DNA from: Oceanidesulfovibrio indonesiensis
Lineage (GTDB): Bacteria; Desulfobacterota; Desulfovibrionia; Desulfovibrionales; Desulfovibrionaceae
NCBI RefSeq assembly: GCF_007625075.1
Contig: NZ_QMIE01000006.1
Location: 62,001-126,000 of the forward strand
Reading direction: 5' to 3'
Length of the DNA stretch: 64,000 nucleotides
The notes under the pieces were generated by a model. The model searched no databases. It was not told the DNA's origin and worked only from the letters and a program-made list of their open reading frames with translations. Position 1 is the first letter of the stretch. Every line of letters starts with the position of its first letter. Below, one piece after another: positions 54,618 to 63,079 of the stretch. The position numbers and the translations under genes are program-made.

Positions 54618-55369
54618 CGCACCCCCTCCAGATGCGGATAGCGAGCCTGCCATGTTGCAAGGGATCGCTCGAAGCCGTGGCGGTCGAAGATTTCCAGGAC
54701 CACTGCTTCGAGATGCGGCAATCGGGAAACGAGATCGTCGAGGAAAGCAAGGCCCTTGTCGTCCAGCAGGGAAAGCTTGTGGTGACGGCCCGAGCCCACG
54801 GGATCAGGCGCATAGACGTGCAGGCAGCGGGTGCGCGAAAGAAGCGTCTCGTCCTTCAGGATCTCGCGTTCCCCGAGCCGGAGGAAGTGGCCGATGTCCA
54901 GGCAGAAATGCATGCCGAAATCGTACGCGAGGGGCAGCAGCGGCGCAATCGGCGGTGAGCCCACGTTCTCCAGCAGGATGTCGCCGGGGGGCACGCCGGC
55001 CTTGGCCAGGGCGGCCACGGCCGTGCGCAGCAGCGCCTCCGTGGGCGGTGGGTGCAGCACGTAGAACCGCGGAGCAAGGAAAGCGGCTTTCTCTGCCAGG
55101 CCGATGAGCGATGCACGCAGTTCGCCAGGATCATCCGGCAGATCGAGCGGCAGATGTACGTGATACGTTAGCGCATGCCGGGCAAGATGTTTCGGTAAGT
55201 CATCTTCGCCGTATTCAAGGCAGGCTCTGGTTTCGAAAAAGCACAGCGCCACCTCGTCCACGAGTGGTTCGAGGAACGCGCAGTTCTCTGGGATGGCGCC
55301 GGGAACGACGAAGGACGGGGCGGCCACGACCGGCGGAGTGCCAGCAGCCTGTGTGGTGCGGAGACGCAT
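54614..55369 (-). CDS. TIM-barrel AP-endonuclease-2-type protein, possible cobamide-remodelling hydrolase
   Basis: 251 residues with the xylose-isomerase/AP-endonuclease 2 barrel feel: RFYVLHPPPTEA (His, early), DILLENVGSPPIAPLL (catalytic-site Glu/Asn), FGMHFCLDIGHFLRLGE (His-Asp metal cluster), CLHVYAPDP and AVVLEIFD. It overlaps cobU by 4 bp. CbiR, a cobamide-remodelling phosphodiesterase, belongs to this barrel superfamily and occurs next to cobamide genes, so that role fits; the sequence does not prove it. Confidence 0.6.
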   Translation of the reverse strand: MRLRTTQAAGTPPVVAAPSFVVPGAIPENCAFLEPLVDEVALCFFETRACLEYGEDDLPKHLARHALTYHVHLPLDLPDDPGELRASLIGLAEKAAFLAPRFYVLHPPPTEALLRTAVAALAKAGVPPGDILLENVGSPPIAPLLPLAYDFGMHFCLDIGHFLRLGEREILKDETLLSRTRCLHVYAPDPVGSGRHHKLSLLDDKGLAFLDDLVSRLPHLEAVVLEIFDRHGFERSLATWQARYPHLEGVR

Positions 55370-55374
55370 GCGCG

Positions 55375-58300
55375 TCAATCCATGAGCGACAGATGCTTCT
55401 GCGTGCGCTGGGTCTTGGCGATAAGCGTGGACCGGCGAATGGCCTTTTCTCCGGTCGTGAGTTGCGCCAGGAAGCGCGAGGCCGGAAGGCGGTATGTCGC
55501 GCCGTACACGTTGCGGCTGCCGGCGCGGGAGAGGTAGAGCCCCTCGCGGGCGCGCGTGAGGCCAACGTAGAAAAGTCGCAGCTCCTCGGCCAGTCGTTCG
55601 GGGTCGATATCCACCTGAAAGTCCGAGGGGGGTGTTTCCGGAATGCCGGAAAACCCGGGGCCGGCAAAGGGCAGGATGCCTTCTTCCAGGCCGGGCAGGA
55701 ACACGGCGCGGAACTCCAGACCCTTGGCGGCGTGCAGCGTCATCACCTGGATTTTTTCGCTCACCCGCTTCACCTGCTCCAGGCTGGATTGCAGGTTGAT
55801 CCAGTTGATAAGACCGAGCCATCCCCCATGCTCTTCGAAACTGGCGACCAACTCCCTGAAGGCGCGGCTCTTCCAGAACAGGCGGTCGAAGGGCGGCACG
55901 TCCTGCATGTAGGAGGCGATGGCCTTGGGGCCTTTGGTCAGAATGTCGTCCGGGCAGGGCAGGGGTTTGGCGGTCTGATCGTTTTCCGCGTCGGGATCGG
56001 CCTCGGGACGCGAGATGCCAAGGAACCCTCCGGCAGCAGCCAAAATGGCGGCCACGCGCTGGTCTTCCCAGAATGCCTCGGCCTCGGGCACGGCCACGGG
56101 CAGGCCGAGCCGGTCCAATGTGCGGGCCAGCGGCGCTATCTGCGAACGAACGCGCACGAGAACGGCCACGTCCCCCGGAGAGAAGGAGTCCTCACCGAGG
56201 CCCTCGCTCTCTTCCTCGCTGCCGGAACGGCCGCGGTCCGCCAGGGTGTGGCTTGTTGCGCCCAGCAGGGCGCGGATGCGTTCGCCCACCCAGGCCGCCT
56301 CGCTCTCTGCTGTGGGCGCCTCGAACAGGCGTATCTGGCCGGCCATGGCGGAAGTGCCGCGCAATATCTCGGGTTCGCCGCGGCCCTGGTCAAGTGCGTG
56401 GGCCGCGAGGTCCAGAATGGACTGGGCGGAGCGGTAGTTGGCGGAAAGGCCGATGATTTCCAGATGCGGCCAGACGTCGAGCAGCGCCTGCTCCACGTGG
56501 GCCATGGCGCCGCGGAAGCCGTAGATGGACTGGTCGGGGTCGCCGATGGCGAAGAGGCCGCGGCCGGGCGGCGAGACGGGCTCGTCCAGCTCGTCGGCGA
56601 TTTGTTCGGCGGCAGGGGCTGTGAGCAGGGCGCGGATGAGGTCGATCTGCAGTTGGGAAAAATCCTGCACCTCGTCCACCAGCACATGGGTGTATGGGCG
56701 AGGATAGATTTCGTGTTCGATCTGTTCCAGCCAGAATTCGAGAAGATCCGTGTAGTCTGCGAGGTTCCAGGATTCCTTCTGCTTCACGTAACGGTGGAAG
56801 AGCGGTTGGAGCTCTTCACTCAGGGATTCACGGCGCTCGCGGGCCAGCGATATGGCGGAGAAAGTCTTGTCCAGGGCGCGAGAGTCGAGCCCGGCGGCGG
56901 AGTTGGACTCGCGGAACACGCGGCGGGCGGATTCCTCGGAAAGCACCACCGGCGCTTCATCATAGGCGTTGCGCCAGACCTCGTGGGCCAGGGCGTGCAG
57001 AGTGTCGGCGCGGGGCTGGCCTGCGTTGGAACCGAAGGAACGCACGAGCCGTTCGGAAAGCTCGCGGGCCGCCTTGCGCGTGAAGGTGACGGCGAGGATG
57101 TGGCGTGGGGAGCTGCCCTCGGCAATGAGGTGCTCGATGCGCGCGAGCAGGGTGTGCGTCTTGCCCGTGCCAGGGCCTGCCTTGACCAATACGGGTCCGG
57201 GGCCCGCCTGAACGGCGCGTTGCTGTTCCGGGTTGAGACCGGCCGGCGCGGCTGGTGTCGGGGGCTCGGTATCGAGAATCGCTTCCGGCTCCGGTGCTGC
57301 ATCAGGAGAGGCGACGGATTCCTTTTCGGTATTTGGCTGTGTGAGACTTTTCTTTTTTGCGCTCACGGATTCAGGCACAAGAAACGTGCCCTGATGCAGC
57401 TCCTTGCGTTCCTTGTCCGAGAACACGTGAATCACTCCGAACTCGCCGTCATAGCCGGGGTTGCGTATGACCTCGCCGCGCCGCATGCGGGACACGGCCT
57501 CTGCCAGGGGCGTGGAGATTCGGGCCAGGTCCTCGGCCGGTGCGTCACGCAGCACCGCCATTTCCGAGCCGATACGCGAGATGCATCGCGTGTACAAGGC
57601 GCGGACTTTTTTGGTGGCAGGGCCGGCGCCGACGACCTCGGACAGGACTTCGGACAGGGGGATGAGCGATTCGAACCCGGGCGCCTGCGCGGGCTTTTCG
57701 GGCATGTCACGGTCGGCCAGGTCGAGCACGCGGTGGAGGACGCCCACGGTGAGCTGCTTGCCGCAGACAGGACAGATGCCGCCGCGGGCCAGGGTTTCGC
57801 GGGGCTCCAGAGCAACGCCGCATTTGCGGTGGCCGTCCAGGTGGTACTTGCCTTCTTCTGGGAAGAATTCCACGGTTCCCTGGAACTTATGCCCAAGGGC
57901 CTCGCCGCGCAGGGCTCGGTAAATTCCTTCGTAGGAGCGCTCGCCGCTGAAGAGATTGCACTCGCGGCCGAGTTTCTCGCCGGAGTGGGCGTCCGAGTTG
58001 GAGATGAGGGCATAGCGATCCAGAGCCGAGAGCAGCCAGTTCATCTCCGGGTCTGAGGACAGGCCGGTCTCCAGGGCGAAGATGTGCTGGGAAAGGTCCC
58101 CGTAACATTCTTCCAGGGAATTGAAGCCGGACTTGGAGCCGAACAGGGAGAACCATGGTGTCCAGATATGCGCCGGCACGAGGAAGGCGAGGGGGTCGAG
58201 CTCCAGGACCATTTCCAGCAGGTCGCGCGAGTCCAGGCCCAGGATGGGACGGCCGTCGGACTCTATGTTGCCGATGGCGGCGAGCTTGTCGGAAAGGTTG

Positions 58301-58671
58301 TCCGCCGCCTCGAAGGTAGGTACGTATACAAGATTGTGAATCTTACGCACTACGCCATTTTTCTTGTAGATGGAGCTTATCTCGGCCTGGAGCATGAACA
58401 GAGTGCGGCCGGAAAGCTCGTATCCGTCCAGGAATGGAATCTCCCGGGTGAGGTTGCGCGTATCCTTGAGCCGCAGCAGGCCGCTGGAAGAATCGGGTTC
58501 CAGTTCCTCGGCCAGCTCCTTACGCCACGTGGGGTGGGTGAAGTCGCCGGTGCCGAGGACGTGCAGGCCCTTGACCCGCGCCCACGCAGCCAGCACCCTC
58601 GGGACCAGTTGTTTGCTGGTTGCCCTGGAGTACCTGGAATGGATATGGAGATCGGCGAGAAATTGTTCCAT
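55375..58671 (-). CDS. PHP-domain/zinc-ribbon protein fused to UvrD/Rep-type helicase
   Basis: 1098 residues. N-terminal half (1 to about 400) is a PHP-type phosphoesterase-like domain: MEQFLADLHIHSRYSRATSK, GTGDFTHPTW, PAHIWTPWFSLFG, SNSDAHSGEKLGRECNLF, and a CPVCGKQLTVGVLHRVLDLA zinc-ribbon segment near residue 300. The C-terminal half is a superfamily 1 helicase: KAGPGTGKTHTLLAR (Walker A, about 497-505), LVDEVQDFSQLQ, AIGDPDQSIYGFRGA, YRSAQSILDLA and RLFYVGLTRAREGLYLSR. A nuclease-helicase fusion for DNA repair is a reasonable guess. 6 nt before the barrel gene. Confidence 0.9.
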   Translation of the reverse strand: MEQFLADLHIHSRYSRATSKQLVPRVLAAWARVKGLHVLGTGDFTHPTWRKELAEELEPDSSSGLLRLKDTRNLTREIPFLDGYELSGRTLFMLQAEISSIYKKNGVVRKIHNLVYVPTFEAADNLSDKLAAIGNIESDGRPILGLDSRDLLEMVLELDPLAFLVPAHIWTPWFSLFGSKSGFNSLEECYGDLSQHIFALETGLSSDPEMNWLLSALDRYALISNSDAHSGEKLGRECNLFSGERSYEGIYRALRGEALGHKFQGTVEFFPEEGKYHLDGHRKCGVALEPRETLARGGICPVCGKQLTVGVLHRVLDLADRDMPEKPAQAPGFESLIPLSEVLSEVVGAGPATKKVRALYTRCISRIGSEMAVLRDAPAEDLARISTPLAEAVSRMRRGEVIRNPGYDGEFGVIHVFSDKERKELHQGTFLVPESVSAKKKSLTQPNTEKESVASPDAAPEPEAILDTEPPTPAAPAGLNPEQQRAVQAGPGPVLVKAGPGTGKTHTLLARIEHLIAEGSSPRHILAVTFTRKAARELSERLVRSFGSNAGQPRADTLHALAHEVWRNAYDEAPVVLSEESARRVFRESNSAAGLDSRALDKTFSAISLARERRESLSEELQPLFHRYVKQKESWNLADYTDLLEFWLEQIEHEIYPRPYTHVLVDEVQDFSQLQIDLIRALLTAPAAEQIADELDEPVSPPGRGLFAIGDPDQSIYGFRGAMAHVEQALLDVWPHLEIIGLSANYRSAQSILDLAAHALDQGRGEPEILRGTSAMAGQIRLFEAPTAESEAAWVGERIRALLGATSHTLADRGRSGSEEESEGLGEDSFSPGDVAVLVRVRSQIAPLARTLDRLGLPVAVPEAEAFWEDQRVAAILAAAGGFLGISRPEADPDAENDQTAKPLPCPDDILTKGPKAIASYMQDVPPFDRLFWKSRAFRELVASFEEHGGWLGLINWINLQSSLEQVKRVSEKIQVMTLHAAKGLEFRAVFLPGLEEGILPFAGPGFSGIPETPPSDFQVDIDPERLAEELRLFYVGLTRAREGLYLSRAGSRNVYGATYRLPASRFLAQLTTGEKAIRRSTLIAKTQRTQKHLSLMD

Positions 58672-58778
58672 AAGGATCGTTCCGATATGCCGGCGGGTTG
58701 GTGGAACCGACATGCGCCGAGGCAACCACTACCAGAAAAGAGACACGGGGCCAACGCCCGGATGCAGGAGCGCACTCC

Positions 58779-59777
58779 ATGCGGCGCATGATTTTTCTCA
58801 TTATCTTGCTGTGCCTTGTGCACGGTTTTTCTGATTCTCCAGCCGCCGACACCGAGTCGGGCATGATCTCGCCTGCGCAGATGAAGGCCATGGCCGATGG
58901 CGCGGGGAACACCACCACGGCTGGCGAACGAAGCGAAGAACCTGAGCACGACACGATCTTTCCTCTGGAGGAAGAGTACGACGGCATGGAGCCCTCGCAG
59001 AGGACTCTGATGCGCGCACGGAAACCTGCGTCACCTGTTGGCGTAAAGGGGTCGTCCAGGGATGTCGACCCGCTCGACCACTTTCTGCGCGTGGCGTTTC
59101 AGGACCGGGTGCAGCAGTATGCTTTGGCGCAGAGCGGCATCGGTCTGGATGCCCCGCCCGGACGGCTGATGCGCTGGGAACAAGCCGAGATAGTCTACGC
59201 CGTGGATAACAAGGGCGGGGAGGAAGCCGCCGCGGTCATTGAGGCGGCACTGGCGGAGCTGTCCAGGATTCTGGACGAACGCGGCGTGGTGCTGGTGGAG
59301 CGCGGGCACATTCCGGACATCGACATACGCATCGAAGAAGCGCCCATGACCAAAGGGCAGACCGGACAGACCACAGAACTGGTGGATCGTGCGACAGGCG
59401 TTCTGCGGCGCGTGGAGGTGCAGCTGTACGCAGAGACGCTCACCCCGGCCACGGCGTTTCGGCATTTGCTCCTCGCGTTGGGGCTGCGGGGATGGGCCGA
59501 GCCGGGGGCCGACAGCATGCTGTGGCTACCGGTGGAGGGGACGCCGCCGTCCGAACGGACGACCCTTTCCGCGATCGACACGGAGGCGCTGCTCCTGCTC
59601 TATCACCCGGCGCTCGCTCCGGGGATGACCCTTGAGCAGGCCCTGGCCTCCCTGGCCGAGAGCGCGCCCGAAGTGGAGGTGCCCGAAATTCCTGGCGTCA
59701 CAGCGCCGGCGTACGAACCCCGGATACGGCCGGATCTCAGGGAAAAGGAACGCCGCCGGCGCGGCGAATCCAGGTGA
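58779..59777 (+). CDS. Secreted protein with degenerate metzincin-like region
   Basis: 332 residues. Signal peptide MRRMIFLIILLCLVHGFSDS. The middle (about 120-260) contains RLMRWEQAEIVYAVDNKGG and FRHLLLALGLRGWAEPGADSML, which has the spacing of HExxHxLGLxHS.....M metzincins but lacks the second and third histidines and the Glu. It may be a pseudo-protease of the DUF2927 kind. Basic tail RPDLREKERRRRGESR. It converges on and overlaps the RlmM-like gene by 41 bp. Function not assigned. Confidence 0.7.
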   Translation: MRRMIFLIILLCLVHGFSDSPAADTESGMISPAQMKAMADGAGNTTTAGERSEEPEHDTIFPLEEEYDGMEPSQRTLMRARKPASPVGVKGSSRDVDPLDHFLRVAFQDRVQQYALAQSGIGLDAPPGRLMRWEQAEIVYAVDNKGGEEAAAVIEAALAELSRILDERGVVLVERGHIPDIDIRIEEAPMTKGQTGQTTELVDRATGVLRRVEVQLYAETLTPATAFRHLLLALGLRGWAEPGADSMLWLPVEGTPPSERTTLSAIDTEALLLLYHPALAPGMTLEQALASLAESAPEVEVPEIPGVTAPAYEPRIRPDLREKERRRRGESR

Positions 59778-60729
59778 GCTCGTGCTTGTTGTGGGTCAGG
59801 TGGACGAGCCTCGATCCTGGTATGGCCTTGAACGCTGCAGCCGATTCCGCATCCGTCTCGCCCTGAAACTTCACGGTGCAGACCATGGCGCAGGCGGGTC
59901 CGTGCTCCAGCCAGCGCTGCACCCAGGTGAGCAGCCGTTTCGGGTAGCAGGCCACATCCCAGACCAGCCAGTCCACATGGCCGTACTCCTCGGCCACATG
60001 GCGCGGGTCCACTCCGAAAGCGCTGCCAGATCGGAACTCGACGAGCGGATTGTCCATGAGCGGGGATGCGAGCGGTGAACGGTCCACGGCCGTCACCCGG
60101 CAGCCCAGTTCGGCCAGGACCCATGTCCAGCCGCCGGGGCTCGCACCCAGGTCCAGACAATGCTCGCCCGGTCCGGGACTGATGCCGAAGCGGGTGAAGA
60201 CATCCCATAGTTTGAGGTAGGCGCGATTTGGCGGGCCGGCCTTGTCCTCCACGAAGCGGACCTCGCCTTCAGGAAAAGGGGAGGTAGTGCGCGGTGCGGC
60301 GATGATGGTGTTGCGGTCCCACAGAGTCCAGCCTCCGAGGGGCGAAGCGGGCGGCGATTCCCCGAATCGGATCGGCCGCCCCTTGACCGGGGGCAGGGCC
60401 CCGGCGATAAGCGCGGCCCGCCGGTGCTCCGCTATGGACGTGAGGCACCAGTTGCGCTGGATGGCCTTGAGCGCCCGGGCTCCTTCATTGATGGAGTCGA
60501 AGGGGATGCGCCAGGGGTCGAGCCAGGAATTCTGCGCCCAAGCCATGGGCCGGTACGGTCCCGGCGCGAACACGAGCCGGCCGTGCGTCCAGACACGCCG
60601 GGCCGCTTCCGGGTCCGAGTCTTCCAGCTCGCGGCGGACCTCGTGTTCCAACTGCTCCTCGAACCCGCGCGGGGCAAGGTGAATGGTTCCGCCGAGCGAA
60701 TAGCCGGCGGTATGCGTTGCATCGTTCAT
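59737..60729 (-). CDS. RlmM-like rRNA 2'-O-methyltransferase (FtsJ/RrmJ fold)
   Basis: 330 residues. SAM site HCLDLGASPGGWTWVLAE, D in VDWLVWDVACYPK, K in MVCTVKFQG and later E, the K-D-K-E tetrad of RrmJ/RlmM 2'-O-methyltransferases. The N-terminal part has RGFEEQLEHEVRRELED, an RlmM-type THUMP-like region. Predicted to methylate 23S rRNA. ATG 60729 starts MNDATHTAGYSLGGTI; sequence upstream in frame is not protein-like. Confidence 0.8.
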   Translation of the reverse strand: MNDATHTAGYSLGGTIHLAPRGFEEQLEHEVRRELEDSDPEAARRVWTHGRLVFAPGPYRPMAWAQNSWLDPWRIPFDSINEGARALKAIQRNWCLTSIAEHRRAALIAGALPPVKGRPIRFGESPPASPLGGWTLWDRNTIIAAPRTTSPFPEGEVRFVEDKAGPPNRAYLKLWDVFTRFGISPGPGEHCLDLGASPGGWTWVLAELGCRVTAVDRSPLASPLMDNPLVEFRSGSAFGVDPRHVAEEYGHVDWLVWDVACYPKRLLTWVQRWLEHGPACAMVCTVKFQGETDAESAAAFKAIPGSRLVHLTHNKHELTWIRRAGGVPFP

Positions 60730-60848
60730 CCTGCGGGGTGTACCGGGGGCGCTGTTCCATGGCAAGCCGTGCGGCAGCCGCTTGCAGATGCGCGCAGAAT
60801 GACTAAAAAAACAGATTACGCAGCAGTGCCAACCAAACGGGTGCAACT

Positions 60849-62219
60849 ATGGATGATATGTACGAACAGTTCCGTATCCTCGTCGTGGAAGACGATCCCC
60901 ATTCCCTCGACGAGCTTGAGCAGGCTCTTTCCGGCCCCGGCCATGAGATTACGACCTGCCAGGAAACGCAATGCGCTCTCGATCTGGTGGAGCGCGAAGC
61001 CTTTGACCTCGTGATGACCGACCTGCACACGGGCGGGCGTGGTGAACTCACACTGCTCGCCAGGGTCAAATCCGATCATCCCGAGACCGAGGTCGTCATC
61101 ATCACCGGGTCCAGTTCGGTTGAACGCGCCGTGGAGGCCATGAAGCGTGGCGCCCTGCATTACCTGACCAAGCCGTACTCCGAGGAAGAGGTTCGCGTGC
61201 TTGTGGAGCGGGTGAAGGAAAAGCGGATCGTTCGGGAGGAACTCGAGGAGTTGCGTTCCTACGTGCGCAACAGGCAGGGGCCGCGGCTCATCGGCAAAAG
61301 CCCCCAGGTGCAGGAACTCAAGCGACACATCGTGCGGGTGGCGCCGCTGGACTGCACGGTGCTCATCACCGGCGAAACGGGCACTGGCAAGGAACTCGTC
61401 TCTCAGATGATCCACCAGAACTCCAAGCGAGCGGACAAACGCCAGTTTGCCGTGAACTGCGGATCCCTGAGCGAGGAACTGCTCTGCAACGAGCTGTTCG
61501 GGCACGAGCGGGAAGCTTTCACGGGAGCGCAGCGCACCACCAAGGGCATCTTCGAGTCCCTGGACGGCGGCACCGTGCTGCTCGACGAGATCGGCGAGAT
61601 GCCCATGTCCGCACAGGTGCAGCTGTTGCGCGTGCTCCAGGAGAAAAAGGTGGTGCGCGTGGGCGGCACCGAAGAGGTTCCGGTGGACGTGCGCATCCTC
61701 GTGGCCACACACCGCCGGCTGGAAGACGAGGTGAAAGCCGGCCGCTTCCGTGAAGACCTGTATTACCGGTTGAACGTATTCACCATGAAGATTCCGCCCC
61801 TGCGCGAGCGCGCGGACGACATCCCCCTGTTCTGCAATTATTTTCTGGAACGCTACGCCAAGGACTACGACAAGCCGGTGGAGCGGTTGTCCAATGAAGT
61901 GCTCGACCTGCTCACGGCGTACTCTTTCCCCGGAAACGTGCGCGAGCTCAAAAACATCATCGAGCGAGCCGTCATCCTGTCTGACGGGGCGGTGATAGAG
62001 CGAACGCACCTGCCGGCCCGGCTGCGAGGGCAGAGCGCTGTCTGCGGCTCGGCCGGAGACCTTCTGCTGAGCCTTGCCGAACTGGAAGAGCGGCATATCC
62101 GGCTGGTCCTGGAGAAGACGAAAGGGAACAAATCCAAAGCAGCGCAGATTCTCGGCATTGACCGCACATCATTGTGGCGAAAGATAAAACGCATGGGCCT
62201 GGCAAATGATGCACATTGA
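60849..62219 (+). CDS. Sigma-54-dependent response regulator (receiver-AAA-Fis, NtrC class)
   Basis: 456 residues. Receiver 1-120 with D58 in DLVMTDLHTGG and K108 in HYLTKPY. AAA+ domain with Walker A GETGTGKE (174-181), GHEREAFTGAQ (sigma-54 contact loop, EAFTGA variant), GGTVLLDEIGEMP (Walker B) and FREDLYYRLNVF. C-terminal Fis HTH: KGNKSKAAQILGIDRTSLWRKIK. It activates sigma-54 promoters when phosphorylated by an unlinked kinase. The probable target is immediately downstream (62468-62575). Confidence 0.93.
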   Translation: MDDMYEQFRILVVEDDPHSLDELEQALSGPGHEITTCQETQCALDLVEREAFDLVMTDLHTGGRGELTLLARVKSDHPETEVVIITGSSSVERAVEAMKRGALHYLTKPYSEEEVRVLVERVKEKRIVREELEELRSYVRNRQGPRLIGKSPQVQELKRHIVRVAPLDCTVLITGETGTGKELVSQMIHQNSKRADKRQFAVNCGSLSEELLCNELFGHEREAFTGAQRTTKGIFESLDGGTVLLDEIGEMPMSAQVQLLRVLQEKKVVRVGGTEEVPVDVRILVATHRRLEDEVKAGRFREDLYYRLNVFTMKIPPLRERADDIPLFCNYFLERYAKDYDKPVERLSNEVLDLLTAYSFPGNVRELKNIIERAVILSDGAVIERTHLPARLRGQSAVCGSAGDLLLSLAELEERHIRLVLEKTKGNKSKAAQILGIDRTSLWRKIKRMGLANDAH

Positions 62220-62310
62220 AGCATTGCTGCACTTTGAAACAATCTTCCCGTAACTCTCTGAAGTTGAATGAGAAATAACAAGTGACCTGTTTCACTTGAT
62301 GCATTGTGCA
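62210..62310 (+). promoter_or_regulatory. Candidate enhancer sites for the downstream small gene
   Basis: A perfect palindrome CAAGTGA-N6-TCACTTG (62279-62298) lies about 95 bp upstream of the sigma-54-like promoter, at the usual distance for a bacterial enhancer-binding protein. Two near-identical direct repeats (TGCACATTGAAGCA at 62210-62223 and TGCACTTTGAAACA at 62228-62241) and TGCATTGTGCA (62300-62310) also occur. Binding is inferred from position and symmetry. Confidence 0.5.
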
Positions 62311-62390
62311 ACGTGCGGATATGCCAGTGCGTGCGTGACAGTTTATGCTAATGCTAAAAATTTCAAATCCTTAAGTGTTCTCGGGATGGA

Positions 62391-62406
62391 TTGGCACGGC
62401 TTTTGG
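62391..62406 (+). promoter_or_regulatory. Sigma-54-like promoter before the 35-codon gene
   Basis: TTGGCACGGCTTTTGG: the -24 element TTGGCACG is a perfect match and the GG-N10-GG spacing is right, but the -12 reads TTTTGG instead of TTGC. About 60 nt upstream of the small gene's ATG. The mismatch at the conserved -12 C lowers confidence. Confidence 0.5.
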
Positions 62407-62467
62407 ACATGGTGCACACATCCGCTTGCGGTTGTAATCAAGTATTGTTCAAGAAGGAGTTGCCAAT

Positions 62468-62575
62468 ATGTCTCGTTTTATGAAGCGCCTCTTCAATATC
62501 GTCGAAGAGTATGAAATCGCCATTGCCTTTGCTCAAGCGAATGACGCTGAGGGCGCCCGCCGCTATCTCGGCTGA
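62468..62575 (+). CDS. Small protein of 35 residues, unrecognised
   Basis: 35 codons encoding MSRFMKRLFNIVEEYEIAIA then FAQANDAEGARRYLG. A full SD (AAGGAG, 62454-62459) is 8 nt upstream of ATG 62468. The product is a single likely amphipathic helix (F4, L8, I11, Y15, I19 spaced on one face) with no membrane segment or secretion signal. It has its own sigma-54-like promoter, candidate enhancer and terminator, and follows a sigma-54 activator gene. I do not recognise the family. Confidence 0.7.
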   Translation: MSRFMKRLFNIVEEYEIAIAFAQANDAEGARRYLG

Positions 62576-62665
62576 GGATATTGCAGGCGACGCGTCCGCC
62601 TGAGCCGCAACGCTGCGGCACCCCCTTTCGCGCCCGGAAGTCACGGGCGGTCGCGTAAACTGTCA

Positions 62666-62711
62666 AAGCCCCGGAAGATGACCGCGCAATCCCATCTTCC
62701 GGGGCTTTTTT
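62666..62711 (+). terminator. Strong Rho-independent terminator
   Basis: 15-bp perfect stem AAGCCCCGGAAGATG (62666-62680) / CATCTTCCGGGGCTT (62693-62707) with a 12-nt loop, followed by a T6 run. It closes the small-gene transcript. Confidence 0.92.
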
Positions 62712-63079
62712 CTGTCCGACTCCGGGCCCTTCCAGCCAGACTCGCTCGCGCAGCCAGGCGCGCTCAGTAATTCATACCGTCGGTAATCGCGCCGGCCCCT
62801 TCTTTCGCATCCGTCTTCTTCATTCCGCATGCTCATACTGGCATGCGGGTCTTTGTGTTGTGGCGAGCCTAATCAATCGGCGCATCGGGCAAGAACCGTC
62901 AGAAAAAAGTGACATCGAGTTTGACCATATCTTCTGGAAAATGATATTCCAGAACCAGGATCCTCAAAAAACCGCAGAGCAGATCGGCGCGTGGCAGTCG
63001 TCCATGCGTCTCACAGAAACGAAGGCCGCGCAGTCTCGTGATTGCGGCAATACCCAACCTGAAAACAACGGAGTCAGCA
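62712..63079 (+). other. Intergenic region before the catalase gene
   Basis: 368 bp with no supported gene. A GTG-initiated frame (62860-63093) is open but lacks a convincing SD and overlaps the catalase start in another frame. The katA promoter should lie here; no clear -35/-10 was recognised. Confidence 0.5.

Noticed and set aside
55111-58056. A 981-codon open frame antisense to the PHP-UvrD helicase
   Set aside because: Shadow of the helicase in GC-rich DNA; no domain, no SD, repetitive low-complexity composition.
62296-62514. 72-codon frame overlapping the small gene at 62468
   Set aside because: Cys/Trp/Tyr-rich chance frame with no SD, out of frame with the SD-linked small gene.
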